NCBI RefSeq assembly: GCF_004366035.1
Contig: NZ_SOEE01000003.1
Location: forward strand, 372,001-436,000
Direction: 5' to 3'
Source of the DNA: Cytobacillus oceanisediminis
GTDB lineage: Bacteria; Bacillota; Bacilli; Bacillales; Cytobacillaceae
Length of the DNA: 64,000 nucleotides
The notes beneath the pieces are model-generated. The model had not been told where the DNA came from and did no database searches. It saw nothing but the letters and a program-made list of their open reading frames with translations. The position numbers were made by a program, and so were the translations under genes. Shown piece by piece: positions 1 through 9,078 of the stretch. How positions within the stretch are numbered: the first letter of the stretch is position 1; the number at the start of each line of letters is the position of its first letter.

Positions 1-5
1 ATACA

Positions 6-794
6 TTAAATCGCATAAGATTTAAGAAGATAACGTTCAATAAACTCAGCTAATCCATCATTTTCGTGGTGCCCTGTAACAAAATCAGCTGCGGCTTTAA
101 CCAGCTCGCCAGCGTTCCCCATTGCCACACCCGTACCGGCATGACGAAGCATCTCTATATCATTGGGTCCGTCTCCAATGGCTGCGACTTCATTTGGGCT
201 GATCCCAAGTTCGTTAAGTAAGCTTTTGATAGCGGCCCATTTCGAAACATCGGGAGCAACCAGCTCAAACCCGTCATTCCAATCGATGACTGCTGCTTCC
301 GTTTTAAACAAAGCGGATATTTCTTGGCTTGGAGAACCTGTTCGAACACTATATTTAAGAACATCATGATAAGCTGCCTGTCTTAAATCTCCGATATACT
401 GCGGCGGTATTTGCCCAACTTTAGTCCAATAATCGATTTCTTCATTTGTTTCCTTACAATATAGCCCAGTAGATGTATGGATCATAACATTACATGGACT
501 TTCTGCTGTCAGATGGTGGAAACGTTCCTCGTTCAATCGTACGGTTTTTATTTTCGTAGCTTTTCCTGTCTCTGCATCGTGAATAGAGGCACCATTCAGA
601 CAGATCATCGGTGTTTGTAATCCAATTTCTTTATGGTAGGGTGCGGTTACTTCATAGTGCCGGCCAGTGGCTAGAAACACCATGACTCCCTGATCTATGA
701 GCCGATAAATGGCTTCCATATTTCGGCGGGAAATGCAGTTTGAGGCTTTCAGGAGTGTACCATCCATATCAATAAATACTGCACGCATATTCAT
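6..794 (-). CDS. Cof-type HAD-IIB family phosphatase
   Basis: A cytosolic haloacid-dehalogenase phosphatase of the Cof subfamily, 262 aa, the usual length. The N-terminal motif I FIDMDGTLL supplies the nucleophile and acid/base aspartates. The C-terminal motif GDGPNDIEML supplies the Mg-binding acidic residues, and the C2-type cap lies between them. Family members dephosphorylate sugar phosphates, flavin precursors or pyridoxal phosphate; the substrate cannot be read from sequence. The start at 794 is well placed, with GAGGAGG eight bases upstream. The gene is monocistronic as far as visible and is complete within the window, its TAA lying only five bases from the left edge. Confidence 0.9.
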   Translation of the reverse strand: MNMRAVFIDMDGTLLKASNCISRRNMEAIYRLIDQGVMVFLATGRHYEVTAPYHKEIGLQTPMICLNGASIHDAETGKATKIKTVRLNEERFHHLTAESPCNVMIHTSTGLYCKETNEEIDYWTKVGQIPPQYIGDLRQAAYHDVLKYSVRTGSPSQEISALFKTEAAVIDWNDGFELVAPDVSKWAAIKSLLNELGISPNEVAAIGDGPNDIEMLRHAGTGVAMGNAGELVKAAADFVTGHHENDGLAEFIERYLLKSYAI

Positions 795-829
795 TTATAT
801 TGCCTCCTCATTTGGTGATAAACCAATCA

Positions 830-868
830 TATACTCTGAATATTAAACCCATGTAAATTCAGAGTATA
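830..868. promoter_or_regulatory. Perfect 12-bp inverted repeat between divergent genes
   Basis: TATACTCTGAAT (830-841) and its exact reverse complement (857-868) are separated by 15 bases. The element sits just upstream of the HAD phosphatase gene, between divergent genes. No T-run follows on either strand, so an operator is at least as likely as a terminator. Its function is unknown. Confidence 0.4.
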
Positions 869-1063
869 GATTAGATGTTTTTTTGAAGCAGAAGAGCTTC
901 TCCCAATAACAGGGTATTAGTTTAAGAAGAAAATATCGGGCTTTAGATTAAGGTAAGATTTTTATTGTGCCATTAAAGGGCTCTTTCCTGCGCAGAGCGG
1001 GAAAGTAGCAGATCCTTATAAATCGAGCAACTGAAACATCCACAAAGAATAGAGGGGTAGACT

Positions 1064-1681
1064 ATGAATATTATTCGTGCTAATGAAGCAAAAGGAAAGA
1101 TAAGAAATGAGATGAGTGTCATTTTTGTAGACGGCTTTTATCAATGGCTGAATTATTTTTCAAAGGATAAAGCTAAACTTTACAGGACATTTGCCCATAT
1201 GTTTAATACTGAGGTCTTTTATACGGCTGCAGCTGACAATCATATTGCGTCTATAGCCGCCTGTACAAACAATACACCTGCAGTAAGATTAAAATATAGT
1301 GAATTTAGAAAGCATCTTGGTTTAATCATGGGAAGTATTGCTTATATCATTCTCAAAAAAGAATTTGAGAAAAAGCAATACCCCTTTCAAATATCTGAAA
1401 ATATGGGTGCAATAGAGTTTGTGGCAACATCGGTTAATTATAGAGGACAGGGTGTTGCGGCAGAACTGCTAAAATCGATAATGGATTCAGCTTCATATGA
1501 CGAATATGTTCTAGAGGTAGCAGATACCAATACAAATGCCATCAAGCTTTATGAAAAACTGGGCTTTGCAGAGTTTATGCGTATACCTCAAAAGCATAGT
1601 GAAAGAAGTGGTGTCAATCATCTTGTCTATATGAAGCATGTGAAGAAGAAAGAAGTTGAGTCGCTGGGACCTATCCTCTGA
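1064..1681 (+). CDS. GNAT family N-acetyltransferase
   Basis: A 205-aa protein with the GNAT acetyl-CoA-binding segment in its C-terminal half. Motif A reads EFVATSVNYRGQGVAAELL, where the RGQGVA loop contacts the CoA pyrophosphate. It is followed by the motif-B-like stretch with NAIKLYEKLGF, typical of small-molecule or protein N-acetyltransferases. The N-terminal half has no recognisable specificity signature. The start is preceded by AGAGGGG at normal spacing. It stands alone, with the HAD gene divergent upstream. The acceptor substrate is unknown. Confidence 0.85.
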   Translation: MNIIRANEAKGKIRNEMSVIFVDGFYQWLNYFSKDKAKLYRTFAHMFNTEVFYTAAADNHIASIAACTNNTPAVRLKYSEFRKHLGLIMGSIAYIILKKEFEKKQYPFQISENMGAIEFVATSVNYRGQGVAAELLKSIMDSASYDEYVLEVADTNTNAIKLYEKLGFAEFMRIPQKHSERSGVNHLVYMKHVKKKEVESLGPIL

Positions 1682-1848
1682 TGTGATGGCTAAATGGATG
1701 AGCTGACCCTGATGCTGTATAGTTGATTTGAACCATTTATCTAAAAATAGGTTATTTCCACGAAAAAGAAGCTTAATAGAGGTAAAAGTAGCGACATCCT
1801 TTGGATGAAATTCGATTAAATATATTTCTAAGAAGGAGATTATCATCA

Positions 1849-2147
1849 ATGGCATCTGTTTCAATGAAGAGAAACTGTATCGGATTCAGATTACTAAACC
1901 ATGCCAGGTAATAGGCATACTCGATAATGTTTTTGGAGGGTTTTATCCTTTTTTAGATGATATGAAAGCCCAAAACTGGGGGGTGATCCCGGTAGGCTGT
2001 GAAGGATGGATAATCAAAAAATGGGGACGAACATACTTTTGGCCTGATGAAAACCAGAATGGAATAGAGAAATTCATACCTGCTGACCAGCCATTTGTGT
2101 TAATTCCCTACCATAAAATAAAAGACTCTTACAATAAAATGAGCTAA
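1849..2147 (+). pseudogene. Small hypothetical gene with a frame break near its start
   Basis: AAGGAG (1833-1838) stands ten bases before an ATG at 1849, but that frame closes after 20 codons. The frame starting at 1851 stays open to 2147 and reads like a real protein, with a Trp/Gly-rich part (WGVIPVGCEGWIIKKWGRT). No ATG, GTG or TTG lies in this second frame before the internal ATG at 1962. Either a one-base change has separated start and body, or a rare ATT/ATC start (1839-1847) is used, or translation starts at 1962 and gives 61 aa. No known family was recognised. Confidence 0.4.
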
Positions 2148-2198
2148 TGGGCGCTAATGCTTAATAGGATCATAAAAAATGAAGGAGCGGCGGTTATA

Positions 2199-2465
2199 GT
2201 GATTAATGGCTGGATTCTTATCCTTATTATCTTGCTGATTATAATCCTTTGTCTTTACTTTATTACCAGACATAAAAAACAAGCGGTTCAGGTATTTACT
2301 TTAGAAAGTTTTTTAAATGCACATCACTGGAATGAGAGTGCAGATACAAATAAAAATATACTGGATTCTATTAAAGAATTTTTTGATGAAGCCGATCATG
2401 CTGGGAACGGCGATGAGAGTAATCCAGGAGACAGCGATGATGGAGGAGACGATGGGGGAGAATGA
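2199..2465 (+). CDS. Small single-pass membrane protein with acidic tail
   Basis: I take GTG at 2199 as the start because AAGGAG at 2182 precedes it, whereas an earlier in-frame ATG at 2157 has no ribosome-binding site. The product of about 88 aa starts with a long hydrophobic helix (WILILIILLIIILCLYFI), then a basic stop-transfer stretch (TRHKKQ). A hydrophilic domain follows, ending in a Gly/Asp-rich tail. The tail should face the cytoplasm if the positive-inside rule holds. No family recognised. Confidence 0.6.
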   Translation: MINGWILILIILLIIILCLYFITRHKKQAVQVFTLESFLNAHHWNESADTNKNILDSIKEFFDEADHAGNGDESNPGDSDDGGDDGGE

Positions 2466-2688
2466 GTGCCAGCAGTTTACCCGGAAAAAACTTAGACCAT
2501 GAGTTCCAAGGTCCCCATTTGTGAAGGGCTTTTGGTCATGCTATTTGAAAAAGCTATGTTATTTTTTCATGAACTTTCTTAAAAGAAGGTTAATGTATGT
2601 AAAAAAATGGATTATGACCTTCTATTTCCGTTCGGATTCTTCTATGATTACTACTGTAACAAATATAGCAGCCAAGGAGGAATTGGAA

Positions 2689-2850
2689 ATGAAAAAATGG
2701 TTATTAGCTATGATGGCAGCTTTAATGATTACAGGTGTGGCTACAGGCTGCAGCAATGAAGATGATACTGACGAGACTAACACAGAAGAAACTGAAGATA
2801 CGGGAACAGAAGAAGGTACTGAAGAAGGAACTGAAGAGGAAACTGAGTAA
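2689..2850 (+). CDS. Small acidic lipoprotein
   Basis: A 53-aa precursor with a lysine-bearing signal sequence and a lipobox ending at Cys (GVATGC). The mature part is made almost only of Thr and Glu/Asp (TEETEDTGTEEGTEEGTEEE). The start at 2689 is fixed by AAGGAGGA a few bases upstream; an in-frame extension back to 2521 has no such site. A strong terminator follows. The expected place is the outer face of the membrane. Function unknown. The GAAGGTACTGAAGAAGGAAC-type DNA is internally repetitive. Confidence 0.75.
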   Translation: MKKWLLAMMAALMITGVATGCSNEDDTDETNTEETEDTGTEEGTEEGTEEETE

Positions 2851-2865
2851 AGATTCAAATTCAAA

Positions 2866-2904
2866 GAAAGTGCGCCTTTTGGGGAAGGTGCACTTTCTTT
2901 TTTT
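2866..2904 (+). terminator. Rho-independent terminator after the lipoprotein gene
   Basis: GAAAGTGCGCCTT pairs with AAGGTGCACTTTC around a short G-rich loop and is followed by a run of eight T. Confidence 0.85.
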
Positions 2905-3010
2905 AAAAATACGCAAATATTTCCATATGCAGTTTGACGAGACTGGCAGTTCCGTGCTACATTAATTTCATAATACAAAAAGGTGTGGTGAAGTATGTCG
3001 GTAGTAGGTG

Positions 3011-3032
3011 TCAACTAATTGTTATTAGTTGA
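3011..3032 (+). other. Perfect small hairpin behind a 7-codon ORF
   Basis: TCAACTAAT and ATTAGTTGA form a nine-base stem around TGTT. The left arm overlaps the stop of a tiny ORF (ATG at 2995, product MSVVGVN). No T-tract follows. It lies in the 435-bp stretch between the lipoprotein and the MutS2-like gene, which otherwise holds only the neighbouring terminator and stem-loop. Confidence 0.35.
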
Positions 3033-3202
3033 ATAAGGTGTTTATTTTCTGGTTTTAGCCAGGTTATTAAGAATGCCTTTTTTCAAACATAACTTGTTTG
3101 AATACCTACTATAAGACTGCTTCCATTTCTATATTTTCGTGTAGCTTTAGACATTAAGCCTGCTTTAGGGTTTAGTTTGTTTATGCCTGTTCGAAATAGT
3201 AC

Positions 3203-3258
3203 GCCCGCGGAAGCTTTCTGCCCAATTCAAATTGGCGGTGGGGAAGGCTTTTGCGGGC
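3203..3258 (+). promoter_or_regulatory. Long GC-rich stem-loop in the leader of the MutS2-like gene
   Basis: GCCCGC with following AAGC/TTC/CCC blocks pairs with GGG/GAA/GGCTT/GCGGGC across an AT-rich apex. The foot is followed by TATTTTATTT. It ends 27 bases before the chosen start of the MutS2-like gene. It could be a terminator of an upstream transcript or an attenuator. The GC content contrasts with the AT-rich surroundings. Confidence 0.5.
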
Positions 3259-3285
3259 TATTTTATTTGGAATGAGGCAGAGAAT

Positions 3286-5190
3286 ATGAATAAAATGACT
3301 TTTGAAAAATTACAATACCATGAATTGAAGAATAAAGTGAAACAGCATTGCGTCAGCAGTTTAGGGAAAGAATTAATCGACCGGTTACAGCCGAGCACGA
3401 ATATGAAAGCCGTCCGCAATCGCTTAAATGAAACAAGCGAGGCCAGAAGGCTGCTGGACGCCGAAAAGCATCTCCCATTAACCGGCATTTCCAATATCAC
3501 AAGCCATATTGAAAAATTGGAAAAAGGCATCATATTAACTCCATCAGAGTTAAATGCTGTATCAGATTTTTTAAGAGGCTGCAGGAAAATCAAAAAGTTT
3601 ATGGCTGATAAAGAATTTTTTGCGCCAGTCCTGTACACTTATGCGCTATCTATGACTGAATTTAGAAATATTGAAGAAGAGATCTTATATGCGATTAAGG
3701 GAAACATGGTTGACTCTGGTGCCAGCAAAGAGCTCAAACGAATCAGAAATCACATGGCGAAAACAGAAGGGAAAATCGAAGAACGATTGAATAAGTTTTT
3801 GCGCAGCGGAGCAAATAAGGAGTACATTCAAGAATTCTATATCAGCAAAAAGGATGACCGTTTTACGATTCCGATTAAAGCATCCTTTAAAAATCAGGTA
3901 GCCGGAACAGTAATCGAAACATCCTCAAAAGGGTCGACTGTTTTCATAGAGCCTGATGCAGTTTCAAAGCTCAATGTTGAATTGGCAATGCTAAAATCGG
4001 AGGAGTCGGTAGAGGAATATCAAATATTAGCCACGCTTTCCGGAGCGATTCTTGAATCCATTCATGAGATCCGAATCAATATTGAATGCATTAGCCAGTA
4101 CGACATGATTTTTGCGAAAGCGAAGTACAGCAAAAGTACGGACGCCATTGAACCGGAGATTAATAATCATGGATATATCAAATTAGTAAGCAGCAAGCAC
4201 CCATTATTAGAAGGAAACATTGTCCCGCTGGATTTTGAAATCGGGAAAGATTATAGAAGCTTAGTCATAACAGGCCCAAATGCGGGCGGGAAAACCGTCG
4301 TATTAAAGACAATCGGAATCCTTACGCTGGCTGTCATGTCCGGGTTTCATATTATGGCGAAACCGGGAAGTGAAATCGCCATCTTTGATCATGTATATGT
4401 TGATATTGGCGATAATCAAAGCATAGAGAACGCCCTAAGCACGTTTTCTTCCCATATGAAGAACATTTCAGAGATCATGAGTGCTTCCACCAATAATACG
4501 CTGCTTTTATTCGATGAGATCGGCAGCGGAACAGAGCCGAACGAAGGTGCCGCTTTAGCCATTGCCATTCTAGAAGAGTTTTATCATATGGGATGCATAA
4601 CGATTGCCACTACTCACTACGGTGAGATTAAACGTTATTCTGAAATGCATGATGATTTTATGAATGCTGCCATGTTATTCGACAGTGCGGAATTGAAACC
4701 GATGTATAAGCTCTTAATAGGTGAATCAGGAGAGAGCAATGCGCTTTGGATTTCCAGAAAGATGAATATCCGCGAACCTGTCCTGAAGCGTGCACAAATG
4801 TATATTGAAAACAAGGATTATAATCTGCAAGCAGTAAGAGAGAACAAAATAAAGAAGCCAGTGATTGAAGTGAAGCAGATCATAGAAGAATATCATTTTG
4901 AAATCGGTGACCGGGTAAAATGGATCAGCCAGGATGATTATGCCGTTGTCTATGAGCCAATAGATAAATTTAATAACATCAAGCTGTTTTATAAAGATGA
5001 AATAGTGGAAGTAAACAGCAAGCGGGTTGAATTAGACATTAAAGCAAGCGAGCTTTATCCAGAAGGCTATGATATGAATACCTTATTTACCGGTTACCAT
5101 GAACGGAAGCTGCAGCATGATCTGGAGAGAGGATCGAAAAAGGCGCTAAGAAAAGTTCAAAAGGAGATTAGAAATAGAAAGCAGGAATAA
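3286..5190 (+). CDS. MutS2-like DNA-binding ATPase lacking the Smr domain
   Basis: A 634-aa protein starting MNKMTFEKLQY, a typical MutS2 N-terminus. The core (clamp/lever helices about residues 40-300) is followed by an ABC-type ATPase with Walker A GPNAGGKT near residue 330, the STFSSHM signature, and Walker B LLLFDEIGSGTEP. The product ends with a lysine-rich tail. Full MutS2 (about 785 aa in B. subtilis) ends with an Smr nuclease/ribosome-rescue domain; none is present here, so this is a shorter paralogue. MutS2 proteins act on branched DNA or on collided ribosomes; which applies here is unknown. The upstream in-frame ATG at about 3232 lies inside the stem-loop and is less likely the start. 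Confidence 0.85.
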   Translation: MNKMTFEKLQYHELKNKVKQHCVSSLGKELIDRLQPSTNMKAVRNRLNETSEARRLLDAEKHLPLTGISNITSHIEKLEKGIILTPSELNAVSDFLRGCRKIKKFMADKEFFAPVLYTYALSMTEFRNIEEEILYAIKGNMVDSGASKELKRIRNHMAKTEGKIEERLNKFLRSGANKEYIQEFYISKKDDRFTIPIKASFKNQVAGTVIETSSKGSTVFIEPDAVSKLNVELAMLKSEESVEEYQILATLSGAILESIHEIRINIECISQYDMIFAKAKYSKSTDAIEPEINNHGYIKLVSSKHPLLEGNIVPLDFEIGKDYRSLVITGPNAGGKTVVLKTIGILTLAVMSGFHIMAKPGSEIAIFDHVYVDIGDNQSIENALSTFSSHMKNISEIMSASTNNTLLLFDEIGSGTEPNEGAALAIAILEEFYHMGCITIATTHYGEIKRYSEMHDDFMNAAMLFDSAELKPMYKLLIGESGESNALWISRKMNIREPVLKRAQMYIENKDYNLQAVRENKIKKPVIEVKQIIEEYHFEIGDRVKWISQDDYAVVYEPIDKFNNIKLFYKDEIVEVNSKRVELDIKASELYPEGYDMNTLFTGYHERKLQHDLERGSKKALRKVQKEIRNRKQE

Positions 5191-5200
5191 TTGTATGTAG

Positions 5201-5235
5201 GCGATCCTCCATTTATGGAGAGATCGCTTTTTCTA
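5201..5235 (+). terminator. Terminator of the MutS2-like gene
   Basis: GCGATC/GATCGC enclose a second complementary pair, CTCC/GGAG, followed by TTTTTCT. It lies 10 bases after the stop codon. Confidence 0.8.
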
Positions 5236-5278
5236 CCTTGCTTAACGAATACTGGCCAATAATCTGACCGACTAATTT

Positions 5279-5745
5279 GGTAATCTGTCGCCGATAAAAC
5301 CGAGGTTTCGCTCATGGCTTTGGAATTTATCTGTTAAAACTGGATTTCGCTCATAACTATGGAATTTCGCCGATAAAACTTCGAATTCGCTCATAACTTT
5401 GGAATTTTGCCGATAAAACTGCCGGTTTTCGCTCATAACTTTGGAATTTCGCCGATAAAACTGCCGAATTCGCTCATAACTATGGAATTTCGCCATAAAA
5501 CGGTGAATTCGCTCATAACTATGGAATTTCGCCGATAAAACAGTGATTTCGCTCATAACTAGTGATTTCGCTCACAACTTTGGAATATCGCCGATAAAAC
5601 TGCCGAATTCGCTCATTATTTTGGAATTTTGCCGATAAAACTGCCGATTCCGCTCATAACTTTGGAATTTCGCCGATAAAACTGCGAATTCGCTCATAAC
5701 TTTGGAATTTCGCCGATAAAACCGAAATTTCGCTCATAACTTTGA
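5279..5745. repeat. Intergenic array of about twelve 39-42-bp tandem repeats
   Basis: A repeated block with consensus TTCGCTCATAACTTTGGAA followed by TTTCGCCGATAAAACTGCC fills nearly the whole gap between two genes. About twelve copies of the CGCTCAT core are seen; one copy (near 5555) is truncated, and some carry substitutions such as TTTTGCC or CTATGG. The two halves of each block resemble one another (CGCTCATAAC versus CGCCGATAAAAC), so the unit itself looks like a duplicated roughly 20-bp element. There are no unique spacers and no cas genes. The reading frame across it on the minus strand is an artefact. Function unknown. Confidence 0.9.
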
Positions 5746-5802
5746 AACTCTAAGCAGAAGTAGTTTTCTAATCTGCCATTACATCATGTACTAGAAAAAT
5801 AC

Positions 5803-7257
5803 CTACTTAGGCAAATCATTTACCTCATATGCAGCTCGTATTCCGGATTCGATTGCCCCTTGAATCCATGTCCGGGTTTTGGATGTATGCTCTCCGGCAA
5901 AATGGACACGCCCCTCCGGTGAAACAATACCGGGAAACAATTCGGTTTCCTGTCCGGGTTCAAAGAATGAAAATCCGCCGCTAGAATAAGGATTCAGTGC
6001 CCAGCTGAATGAAGCTCCTGCAGCAAATTGGCTATAAACAATATTACCGTAAATTTCCGCCAGGTTTTTAAGTGCATATTGAATACGCTTTTCCTCGGGC
6101 TGGCTATCCCATGTGTGAGCCTCATCCGCCCAGGTATAGCTGGCAATAAGAATGGCAGGGCCGCTTGTGCCAATCCCATGACTTGGAAGATAGGTAAATC
6201 GAATCGGCTGGTCTGTAATGGTTTTGCCGCCCGGCTGACCTGCCATCTCCCAAAACCGGGACTTAAATTCAATGGCAATTTTGGTTGCTGCCATATAATT
6301 AAGCTCCCGAATAGCTCGCCGCTTGAAATAGGAAAATGATTGAAAGGGTTCGATATTCACAAATCTCAAAACTGAAAAGGGGATCGTGACAATGGCATGG
6401 TCTCCTGTTATGGTGGAATGCTCATTGGTCTGCTGATGGGTTAATTGAATGGATACACTGTTTGTGTCCTGAATGATTCCAGTCATTTTTTGATGGAGAT
6501 GAATATCATTTTTCAATTGAGGGAGGAAAGCCTTTGGTAATCGGTCCATTCCGCCTGTTATTTCATAGTAAGTTCCTGGAGAAGTGAAAATGACTAACTC
6601 ACGTAAAACTTCAGTAAAAGACATTCCCATAAATGCCTCTAAATCCAGCAGTACACCGATCATGTCAATCGCACCAGCTGAAAAATAAAGGTTTAATATA
6701 TAGCCAAAAGAGTATTTTTTATATTGGCTTTCCAAAATGGCCCAATTTTTTGCAGGGTCTTTGCCGACAAAGTCAATAAAAGGCTGTACCGCTGTCAGCA
6801 GAAGCTCTTCAGCCGATTTGCCTCTCTCATTTGGATGAATGGGGAAATTTAATATGCCTGGATAGCGTTCATACACCTCAAGCCGTGTTTTAATGCCATT
6901 TGCGTAAAGAAGATCCATTGGAGTACGGTTTACAAAAACGTTTATAGGAAGCTTGAATTTTTTGATATAGGACAAGGTCAGCGAATGGATATGAGGTATC
7001 CTCATTGGACCAGCGTTAAAGAATAATCCTTTGCTGAAGGGGGAGCGCATGGTATATACTCGTCCGCCTATTCTGTCATTTGCCTCCAGAATGGTGATCT
7101 TATGTCCGGATTCCTTTAATAAAGAACCTGCCACCAGACCAGCCATACCTGCACCAATAATGATGATATGCTTTGGCGACTGTGTCTTTCGAAGGCCGTG
7201 ATGAATCACATTCAGCATTTGAACATTCGTTAATTCCGGCTTTTTCTTCCAAGTCAT
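5803..7257 (-). CDS. Flavin monoamine oxidase family protein
   Basis: A 484-aa FAD-dependent amine oxidase resembling Bacillus YobN and L-amino-acid-oxidase-like enzymes. The N-terminal Rossmann motif [10 protein letters not shown] is followed by the acidic residue and GGRVYT that bind ADP-ribose and flavin. The C-terminal FAD segment [22 protein letters not shown] closes the fold. It would oxidatively deaminate an amine or amino acid with O2, giving H2O2, ammonia and an aldehyde or keto acid; the substrate is unknown. The start at 7257 follows AAGGGGCGGAG; a TTG 18 bases upstream is less likely because it precedes that site. No signal peptide is seen, so a cytosolic enzyme is expected. It lies downstream of the antiporter on the same strand with a gap of about 110 bases. 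Confidence 0.88.
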   Translation of the reverse strand: MTWKKKPELTNVQMLNVIHHGLRKTQSPKHIIIIGAGMAGLVAGSLLKESGHKITILEANDRIGGRVYTMRSPFSKGLFFNAGPMRIPHIHSLTLSYIKKFKLPINVFVNRTPMDLLYANGIKTRLEVYERYPGILNFPIHPNERGKSAEELLLTAVQPFIDFVGKDPAKNWAILESQYKKYSFGYILNLYFSAGAIDMIGVLLDLEAFMGMSFTEVLRELVIFTSPGTYYEITGGMDRLPKAFLPQLKNDIHLHQKMTGIIQDTNSVSIQLTHQQTNEHSTITGDHAIVTIPFSVLRFVNIEPFQSFSYFKRRAIRELNYMAATKIAIEFKSRFWEMAGQPGGKTITDQPIRFTYLPSHGIGTSGPAILIASYTWADEAHTWDSQPEEKRIQYALKNLAEIYGNIVYSQFAAGASFSWALNPYSSGGFSFFEPGQETELFPGIVSPEGRVHFAGEHTSKTRTWIQGAIESGIRAAYEVNDLPK

Positions 7258-7369
7258 CTCTCCGCCCCTTTGCAATAGGATTCATTGCAGTATATTCATC
7301 TGCATGAATCACTATGTACATAAGAAGAAAAGGGACTGCTGCACACAATTAGAAGTGATGACAAACTTT

Positions 7370-8794
7370 TTAGGAAATGAAAAACCCGCTTGCAATGAAT
7401 AGCCCCGCTGCAATCACGCCGCCAATCGCTGAAACCTTCAATTTATATCGTGCATAATCCACAAGGTCCATATCTAAGATCGAAGCAGTGGTAATGGTCG
7501 TATCTCCAAGCGGTGAAGTTAACGCTCCGAATGCCCCGCTTGCGAATACGGCTCCAACGGTAAGCGGAATGGAGGCGCCAGTCGAAACCGCCAGGGTAAT
7601 TCCAAGCGGCATGAATAATCCCCAGGTTCCCCACGAGCTTCCAATAAAGTAGCCCACCACAGAACCGAGCACAAAGATGGCCGCTGGAGTCAGGAAGGCA
7701 GGCAGAAAGCTCCCGAGTGAGCTCCCAATAAAGTCGGAGAACCCAAGATCCTCCGCCGCCATTGTCAGCGCCCAAATCAGGATAAGAAGGCTGATTGCCT
7801 CCATCATCTGATTGCCTCCATCATAAAAATGATAAAGAATTTCGTTCATTTTCTCCCGTCTGATTATGTAAAAAATAAAGGTTAAAACGAGGGTAATAAA
7901 AACAGCGAGCAGCATCACAAATGTTGCATCTGCCATGGAAAAAGCCTCGAATATTGTATTTGCGCCCTGTGCCAGGCCATCCTGCCATAACAGAAACAAA
8001 GAAAAGGTAAGCAATAAAACCACCGGGAAAATCAAATGCCATGGCTGGGCTTTTACAAGCGATAATTCCTTTTTAATTCCCATCCGGTGGAACTCATGCT
8101 CTATTTCCTCCAAATCGGTTTGGGTCTCCCCATTTTGCTCTCCCGTCTTTTTCCGTCGCCAAAATGTTTGAATGATTCCAATCAGCAGCATAATGATCGC
8201 GTAAAAGTTAAACAAAATACTTAATAAAAAAATCTCATATGCCGACATATCCAGGTTCAGCCCGTTGATCCCGCCTTCAACCAATGACACCATGAAGCCC
8301 ACAAATGCCGTTGCAACCGGAAGCAGCACGATGACTGATTCGGTTGAAATATCCAAAGTCATGCCCACTTTTTGCTTGGACAGGTTCATCTTTTTGATTA
8401 AGGATTTAATAATAGGCCCAATCATCATTATCCGAAACATCGGCATCATGAAGGTGAAAGGGAGGGTGATCCAGATGAACACAAGAAGACCGCGTTCAGA
8501 CTGGATCCGCCTCCCGGCCCATTCCGAAAACCCCTTAATGCCTCCTGCGATATTCATCATCCCCACAAGGCCGCCAAACAAATATAAAAACCCGACAATC
8601 TTGATGTTTGTTTCATCCGAAAGGGTTGTCACGATATAAGCGACTGATTGCTCCGTACCTGTCAGCAAATCAGCTGAAACAATGATGGAACCAAGAAGAA
8701 TGCCGACTACTAAGCCTGGCAGGATGTTTTTTAGCCAGATGGACATTCCGATTACGATTATAAATGGTATGAGAGATAGCCAGGTGTGATTCAA
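7370..8794 (-). CDS. NhaC family Na+/H+ antiporter
   Basis: A polytopic inner-membrane protein of about 474 aa, with roughly a dozen hydrophobic segments, a central hydrophilic loop rich in Glu/Lys, and the C-terminal GSSWGTWGLFMPLGI and TSPLGDTTITTASI motifs seen in NhaC-type antiporters. These exchange Na+ (or amino acid/ion pairs in some relatives) for protons. I favour TTG at 8794 as the start, since GGAGGG lies seven bases before it; in-frame ATGs at 8821 and 8809 precede or overlap that site. The gene diverges from the bacteriocin locus. Confidence 0.85.
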   Translation of the reverse strand: MNHTWLSLIPFIIVIGMSIWLKNILPGLVVGILLGSIIVSADLLTGTEQSVAYIVTTLSDETNIKIVGFLYLFGGLVGMMNIAGGIKGFSEWAGRRIQSERGLLVFIWITLPFTFMMPMFRIMMIGPIIKSLIKKMNLSKQKVGMTLDISTESVIVLLPVATAFVGFMVSLVEGGINGLNLDMSAYEIFLLSILFNFYAIIMLLIGIIQTFWRRKKTGEQNGETQTDLEEIEHEFHRMGIKKELSLVKAQPWHLIFPVVLLLTFSLFLLWQDGLAQGANTIFEAFSMADATFVMLLAVFITLVLTFIFYIIRREKMNEILYHFYDGGNQMMEAISLLILIWALTMAAEDLGFSDFIGSSLGSFLPAFLTPAAIFVLGSVVGYFIGSSWGTWGLFMPLGITLAVSTGASIPLTVGAVFASGAFGALTSPLGDTTITTASILDMDLVDYARYKLKVSAIGGVIAAGLFIASGFFIS

Positions 8795-9078
8795 ATTTCT
8801 GCCCTCCATTAAGAATGCCATTACTTATTTAGTATTGCCCAGAAATGTTCTATGTAGTGCTATTAATGCCATGAACCCTTTTCTTTTCTGCATGGTTAAA
8901 TGAAACCCAATAAATCTGGGTGTTTGATTCAGTAACAATACCCCATCCCGGCACATATTTTGATGAGGAGAGTATTAGGAGAATGGATGAATTCAAAAAA
9001 TTACGATTGATTTCTGCTGTTCTTCATGATTGCCCTTTGTTGCTGGCACAGCTTAATAATATTTACGGAGGTATGAAC

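Noticed and set aside
1511..1864. 117-codon minus-strand ORF
   Set aside because: It overlaps the GNAT gene antisense and has no recognisable domain.
2521..2688. N-terminal extension of the small lipoprotein
   Set aside because: The ribosome-binding site and the signal peptide both place the start at 2689.
3015..3230. T-box or other known riboswitch in front of the MutS2-like gene
   Set aside because: No T-box sequence or known aptamer core was found; only simple hairpins are visible.
5272..5556. 94-codon minus-strand ORF with repeated SYERI units
   Set aside because: It is produced by the tandem DNA repeat and breaks where a unit is truncated.
5279..5745. Repeats as a CRISPR array
   Set aside because: The units are contiguous, there are no unique 30-40-base spacers, the copies are imperfect, and no cas gene is near.
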